DNA of 15,558 nucleotides from assembly GCA_047606565.1 (NCBI GenBank), contig JASGEH010000100.1, positions 1 through 15,558 on the forward strand, in the 5' to 3' direction. The first letter of the stretch is position 1, and every line of letters starts with the position of its first letter. This DNA comes from Comamonas_F sp047606565 (GTDB lineage Bacteria; Pseudomonadota; Gammaproteobacteria; Burkholderiales; Burkholderiaceae_C). The position numbers and the translations under genes were made by a program. The notes beneath the pieces are model-generated. The model was given only the letters and a program-made list of their open reading frames with translations, was not told where the DNA came from and did not search any database. Shown piece by piece: positions 10,807-15,558 of this stretch.

Positions 10807-11652
10807 CTACGCCAGAACTTCCGGCTCGGCCGCCACCAGCCCGTCGTAGAGCGACTGGAAGGAGAACAGCGCGCCGCCCGCGCGGCCGACCTGTTCGTGG
10901 GTGAGCGCGGCGGTTTCGGGATCGATGGGGATGGGCGTGCCGGCGGCCTCGGCCAGCAGCTGGATATGGCAGGCGTTCTCCAGCGCGATGTACCACCAGG
11001 CGGCGGCCTCAATGCTGGGGCCGGCGGTCAGGATGCCGTGGTTCTTGAGGATGACGGCCTTCTTGTCGCCCAGCGCCTGGGCGATGCGAAAGCCCTCGTC
11101 GGTCTCCAGCACCACGCCGCGGAAGTCGTCGAACAGCGCGTGGTCCTGGTAGAAGGCGCAGGAATCCTGGCTCAGCGGGTCGAGCGTTCGGCCCAGCGCC
11201 GACCAGGCCTTGCCGTAGGTCGAGTGGGTGTGGGCGGCGGCGATGATGTCGGGCCGCGCCTCGTGCAGCGCGGCGTGGATGGCGAAGGCCGCGCGGTTGA
11301 GCGGCCCCTGGCCGACCACGATCTCGCCTTGCGCGTTGACCAGCAGCAGGTCGGAGACCTTGATGCGCGAGAAATGCAGGCCGAGGGGGTTGACCCAGAA
11401 GTGGTCGTGCAGCTCCGGATCGCGCGCGGTGATGTGGCCGGCCAGGCCCTGGTCGAAGCCGTAGCGCCCGAACAGGCGGAAGGCGACGGCCAGGCGCTGC
11501 TTGCGGTAGACGCGCTCGGCCTCGGGCGTGGCGCGCGGCGGGATCGGGTCGAACCAGTCACGGCGCTCGGGCCGGGCGTTGCGCACGCGTTCGATGCTGG
11601 GCGGATAGACGACCGGGACGGCCGGTGCCGTGGTTTCGAGGACTGCGGACAT
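10807..11652 (-). CDS. Class II aldolase/adducin-domain protein
   Basis: A 281-residue cytoplasmic protein of the FucA/RhaD/AraD fold. Visible marks are GLAGHITARDP (69-79), FWVNPLGLHFSRIKVSDLLL (85-104), the zinc motif AAHTHSTYG with H141 and H143, and KNHGILTAGPS with the third ligand H205. The stretch SQDSCAFYQDHALFDDFRG is typical of the adducin-like branch. In true sugar-phosphate aldolases an acidic residue precedes the first histidine pair; here that area reads PLNRAAFAIHAALHEARPD, so the usual catalytic glutamate seems to be absent. The protein may therefore be a lyase, decarboxylase or epimerase variant. It lies 32 bases after the SsuD-like gene and before the second binding protein, suggesting it handles a product of the monooxygenase. 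The start ATG at 11652 has only a weak ribosome site. Confidence 0.9.
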   Translation of the reverse strand: MSAVLETTAPAVPVVYPPSIERVRNARPERRDWFDPIPPRATPEAERVYRKQRLAVAFRLFGRYGFDQGLAGHITARDPELHDHFWVNPLGLHFSRIKVSDLLLVNAQGEIVVGQGPLNRAAFAIHAALHEARPDIIAAAHTHSTYGKAWSALGRTLDPLSQDSCAFYQDHALFDDFRGVVLETDEGFRIAQALGDKKAVILKNHGILTAGPSIEAAAWWYIALENACHIQLLAEAAGTPIPIDPETAALTHEQVGRAGGALFSFQSLYDGLVAAEPEVLA

Positions 11653-11684
11653 GGGCGCTCGCTGTGCAATGAGGGGGAAGGGAT

Positions 11685-12797
11685 TCAGGCGGCGCGGCGC
11701 GTGGCGGCCTGCGCCTGGCGTTCGGCGACGAGCTGGCGCGTCAGCGGGATCAGCGCGCGGCCATAGTCGGTGGCGTCTTCCAGCGGATCGAAACCCCGGA
11801 TCAGGAAGGTGTCGACGCCCGCGTCGTAGTAGTCGAGCAGCGACTCGGCCACCTGCGCGGGCGTGCCGACCAGCGCGGTCGAATTGGAGCGCCCGCCGAT
11901 CTCGCGCGCGATCGCCGTCCACAGGCGCTTGTCGGTGCGCACGCCGTCGCCAGCGGCCGCCAGCAGGCGCTGCGCGCCCACGCTCTGCTGCGGTCCGCCC
12001 GCGTTGTAGCCCTGCGCCTGGCCTGCGGTGTCCTGCCGCCTGAATGCGCGGGTCTGCTCCAGGATGCGGTCGGCGCGCGCCCAGGCCTCGTCCTCGGTGG
12101 CCGCCAGGATGGGCCGCAGCGACAGCGAAAAGCGCACCGTGCGGCCATGGCTGGCCGCCTCGGCGCGCACGCGGGCGACGACCTCGCGCACCTGCGCCAG
12201 CGACTCGCCCCACAGCGCGTAGATGTCGGCATGCTTGCCGGCCACGCGCAGCGCGGCCTCGGAGGCGCCGCCGAAGAAGACCGGGATGCCGGACTGCTGC
12301 GCGGGCTTGACCTCGGACCAGGCGTTTTCCACGCGGTAGTGCTTGCCCGCGTGGTCGAACGGCCGCTCGGCGGTCCAGACGCGGCGCAGCACGTCGAGGT
12401 ATTCGTCGGTGCGCTCGTAGCGCGCGTCGTGGTCGAGGTAATCACCGTCGCGGCGCTGCTCGGCGTCCGACCCGCCCGAGATGAAGTGCACCGCCAGCCG
12501 CCCGCCGGTGAACTGGTCGAGCGTGGCGAGCTGGCGCGCGGCCACCGTCGGCGCGATGAAGCCGGGCCGGTGGGCCAGCATGAAATGGATGCGCTCGGTC
12601 ACCGAGGCCGCGTAGGCCACGGTGATGACGGGATCGACGCTGGTCGAGCCCAGCGGCACCAGGATGCGGTCGAAGCCGGCCTGCTCGTGGGCCTGGGCGA
12701 AAGCCTTCACATAGTCGCGGTCCACCGCCGGGCCTTGGGCCGGGTGGATTTCAGAGACTTTGCGGCTCTGGATCATGCCGATGAATTGAACGCTCAT
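11685..12797 (-). CDS. SsuD-like flavin-dependent (alkanesulfonate-type) monooxygenase
   Basis: FMNH2-dependent LLM monooxygenase of 370 residues, close to the length of SsuD. The segment HRPGFIAPTVAARQLATLDQ (76-95) followed by FTGGRLAVHFISGGSDAEQR (96-115) and DGDYLDHDARYERTDEYLD (117-135) aligns well with the equivalent part of alkanesulfonate monooxygenases, and WTAERPFDHAGKHYRVENAW (141-160) continues the match. Such enzymes cleave the C-S bond of sulfonates to give an aldehyde and sulfite. Whether this one uses a sulfonate is not certain, because relatives act on other sulfur compounds. The ATG at 12797 gives the normal N-terminus (SVQFIGMIQ); a longer frame from 12911 adds unrelated residues. 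It is the first gene after a 226-base gap holding the shared upstream motif, so it probably opens the operon. No flavin reductase gene is nearby. Confidence 0.92.
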   Translation of the reverse strand: MSVQFIGMIQSRKVSEIHPAQGPAVDRDYVKAFAQAHEQAGFDRILVPLGSTSVDPVITVAYAASVTERIHFMLAHRPGFIAPTVAARQLATLDQFTGGRLAVHFISGGSDAEQRRDGDYLDHDARYERTDEYLDVLRRVWTAERPFDHAGKHYRVENAWSEVKPAQQSGIPVFFGGASEAALRVAGKHADIYALWGESLAQVREVVARVRAEAASHGRTVRFSLSLRPILAATEDEAWARADRILEQTRAFRRQDTAGQAQGYNAGGPQQSVGAQRLLAAAGDGVRTDKRLWTAIAREIGGRSNSTALVGTPAQVAESLLDYYDAGVDTFLIRGFDPLEDATDYGRALIPLTRQLVAERQAQAATRRAA

Positions 12798-12913
12798 GAG
12801 GATTCTCGGGTGGGTCGCGTGGCCGCGTCGCAGGCAAATCCAACCGGCGCGGGTCGAGGGTCTTGCCCGACTATCCCGCGCGAGGCCAGCGCCCTCCACG
12901 AATAAATCCAAGA

Positions 12914-12930
12914 AACTTTATGCAAGAAAT
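12914..12930 (-). promoter_or_regulatory. Shared upstream motif, copy 2 (ahead of SsuD-like operon)
   Basis: On the minus strand it reads ATTTCTT followed by GCATAAAGTT, 117 bases before the ATG at 12797, in the only AT-rich part of an otherwise GC-rich intergenic region. It matches the site at 7035-7050 over the ten-base core and the ATTTC before it, with one extra base between them. Both copies are followed about 12-16 bases later by ATTC and then GAGG. This is the likely promoter/operator region of the operon. Confidence 0.45.
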
Positions 12931-13023
12931 GCACGATCTAGGCGAGCGGGAGTCCACCGGCCGGCCTCCATGCACCCCGAGATCAAGCGTGCAGCGCCCT
13001 GGATGGATCGTCCGCGCGGAACC

Positions 13024-14318
<1,295 letters not shown>

Positions 14319-14322
<4 letters not shown>

Positions 14323-15098
14323 GCGCGCGCGCCCTCCCCGGCGCTCCCCATGGCGGCTGCTGCGGCGGCGGTTGCGGCCGTCGTTGCTGCCGTCCTTGCG
14401 GCGGTGAAATCTTGGGTGTTTTCGGTGCTGGACTGGTCGGCGACGATGCGGCCATTGGCCAGCGTCAGCCGCCGCGCCAGCCGCGCGGTCAGGCGAGCGT
14501 CGTGCGAGACCACGATCAGGGTCGCGCCCTCGGCGGCGGCCAGCTCGACCAGCAGGCCGCCGACGCTGGCGGCATGCTCGGCGTCGAGGCTGGCGGTGGG
14601 CTCGTCAGCCACGATCACGCCGGGGCGGCGCAGCAGGGCGCGCGCCACGGCCACGCGCTGCATCTCGCCGCGCGAAAGCGTCTCGATGGCCTGCCCGGGG
14701 CGTTGCAGCCCGCAGCGCGCCAGCAGATCGCGTGCCCGGCCGATGCCGTCGGGCGGCAGTGCGCGCGCCAGCCGCGCCGGCAGCAGCACGTTATCGAGCG
14801 CCGACAGGCCGGCAAACAGGTGGAAGTCCTGCAGCACCAGGCCGACGTGGGCGCCGCGCCAGCGGTCGGCGGCGCCCTCGCCCAGCGCCGACAGCTCGGT
14901 CCCGCCCCAGCGCACGCGGCCCTGCCCAGGCCGCGCCAGCGCGGTGACGACGTGGACGAAGGTGCTCTTGCCCGAGCCGGACGGGCCGGTCAGCGCGACT
15001 TGCGCGCCGGCGGCGATGCACAGCGCGGGGATGTCGAGCACCGGCGCGCCCAGGCCGGGGTAGGACACGCGCAGGTCCGTCAGTTCCAGGTCGAGCAT
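14319..15098 (-). CDS. ABC transporter ATP-binding protein (MacB/LolD type)
   Basis: Cytoplasmic nucleotide-binding subunit of 259 residues. Walker A is GPSGSGKST (38-46), the Q-loop is VLQDFHLF (Q90), the signature is LSRGEMQRVAVARAL (141-155), Walker B is VIVADEPTASLD (161-172) and the switch histidine is VSHD (H199). The signature reads LSRGE where most family members have LSGGE or LSGGQ. After about residue 222 the protein carries a 37-residue low-complexity Ala/Thr-rich tail, encoded by GCN-rich sequence, beyond the usual family length. It lies 25 bases after the DUF3299-like gene and overlaps the permease gene by four bases (ATGA), so the pair is co-translated. No clear Shine-Dalgarno precedes the ATG. 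Confidence 0.93.
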
Positions 15099-15123
15099 GG
15101 TGTGGGGGATGGGTGTGTGGGTT

Positions 15124-15558
15124 TCAAGCGGTCTCGAAACGCGCCTGACGCAGGCGCAGCAGGCTCAGGAAGCCTGTTTCGGGGTCGCGCCAGGAGCCGG
15201 TTTCCAGCGTGCCGCGCACCTCGATCTGGGCGCTGGGCTGCACGAAGGTCTGCTTGCGCTCCAGGTAGACGACCACGATGTCGTCGGGCCAGTCGGCATC
15301 CGACGAGCAGAACGGGCACAGCGCCATCGGCACCTTGGTGAGCACGAAGAACAGCGCTTCGGCCTTGAGCGGCGGCGCCATGAAGCCCAGCATCGCCACC
15401 CGGCGGCCGGCCAGCGCCTTGACCTTGTCCGAATATTCCATGCCGAGCACGCCGAAGCGGCCGTACAGCTCGTCGAAGTACAGCCGGTCCTCGCGCGCGG
15501 CGGCCGGCCGGGGCGCCAGCGCCGCCACACCGGCGGCCGCGCCCAGCAGCAGGCCGGC
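15124..15558 (-). CDS. DUF3299-like exported protein, 5' end cut by window edge
   Basis: The last 144 residues of a probable periplasmic protein; the frame is open to the window edge, so the start is outside. The first visible residues (AGLLLGAAAGVAALAPRPAAA) are the end of a signal peptide. The mature part has YFDELYGRFGVLGMEYSDKV, then ALAGRRVAMLGFMAPPLK, FFVLTKVPMALCPFCSSDA with a CPFC pair (81-84), DDIVVVYLE, and a final ETGFLSLLRL, which is the pattern I know from DUF3299 proteins. The biochemical role of the domain is not known to me. Its position just ahead of an ATPase and a His-rich permease links it to metal transport, and the CPFC cysteines could bind metal. An internal GTG at 15528 is unlikely to be the real start, because it falls inside the signal peptide. 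Confidence 0.85.
   Translation of the reverse strand, partial: AGLLLGAAAGVAALAPRPAAAREDRLYFDELYGRFGVLGMEYSDKVKALAGRRVAMLGFMAPPLKAEALFFVLTKVPMALCPFCSSDADWPDDIVVVYLERKQTFVQPSAQIEVRGTLETGSWRDPETGFLSLLRLRQARFETA

Noticed and set aside
12798..13023. Terminator between the permease gene and the SsuD-like operon
   Set aside because: GC-rich short inverted repeats exist (for example around CCGGCCGG), but no stem followed by a T-run could be identified.

Overview
The window is GC-rich (about 68% in a line I counted by hand from the transporter region). Apart from one doubtful 52-codon frame, every gene I can support lies on the minus strand, so transcription runs right to left. The mix of genes (DAACS symporter, dipeptide-type ABC transporters paired with luciferase-like flavin monooxygenases, a DUF3299 ABC cluster) and the codon use fit a betaproteobacterium of the Burkholderiales, perhaps Achromobacter or Bordetella. 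That placement is an inference from style and is not proven by a marker gene.

Right edge (about 13,020-15,558): a compact ABC cluster made of a DUF3299-like exported protein (its start lies outside the window), an ABC ATPase and an FtsX/MacB-type permease. The permease has a run of nine Glu-His pairs encoded by a hexanucleotide repeat, which points to a divalent metal, probably zinc.

Centre (about 7,090-12,930): a run of genes that looks built for uptake and oxidative cleavage of an organosulfur or similar compound. In transcription order it holds an SsuD-like flavin monooxygenase, a class II aldolase/adducin-like protein, a peptide/nickel-type periplasmic binding protein, an NtaA/SnaA/DszA-family flavin monooxygenase overlapping it by 4 bases, and an unknown six-helix membrane protein of lower GC. 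A second transcription unit follows (3,383-6,958): another, closely paralogous, binding protein and the DppB- and DppC-like permeases. No ATPase for this importer and no flavin reductase for the monooxygenases are present in the window. The same motif (GCATAAAGTT on the minus strand, preceded by ATTTC) stands 77-117 bases ahead of the first gene of both units, which suggests co-regulation.

Left part (about 1-3,380): directly downstream of the DppC-like gene is a roughly 1-kb AT-richer patch with a HAD-family phosphatase and a possible small plus-strand gene. It sits where the importer's ATPase genes would often be found. After it come a third luciferase-like monooxygenase of a different subfamily, a short intergenic region with a perfect 22-base palindrome, and a DAACS dicarboxylate/amino acid symporter cut by the window edge.

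Read together, the central and left genes suggest one substrate-capture and oxidation module: two binding proteins sharing one permease pair, three distinct flavin monooxygenases and an aldolase-like enzyme. The substrate cannot be told from sequence alone.
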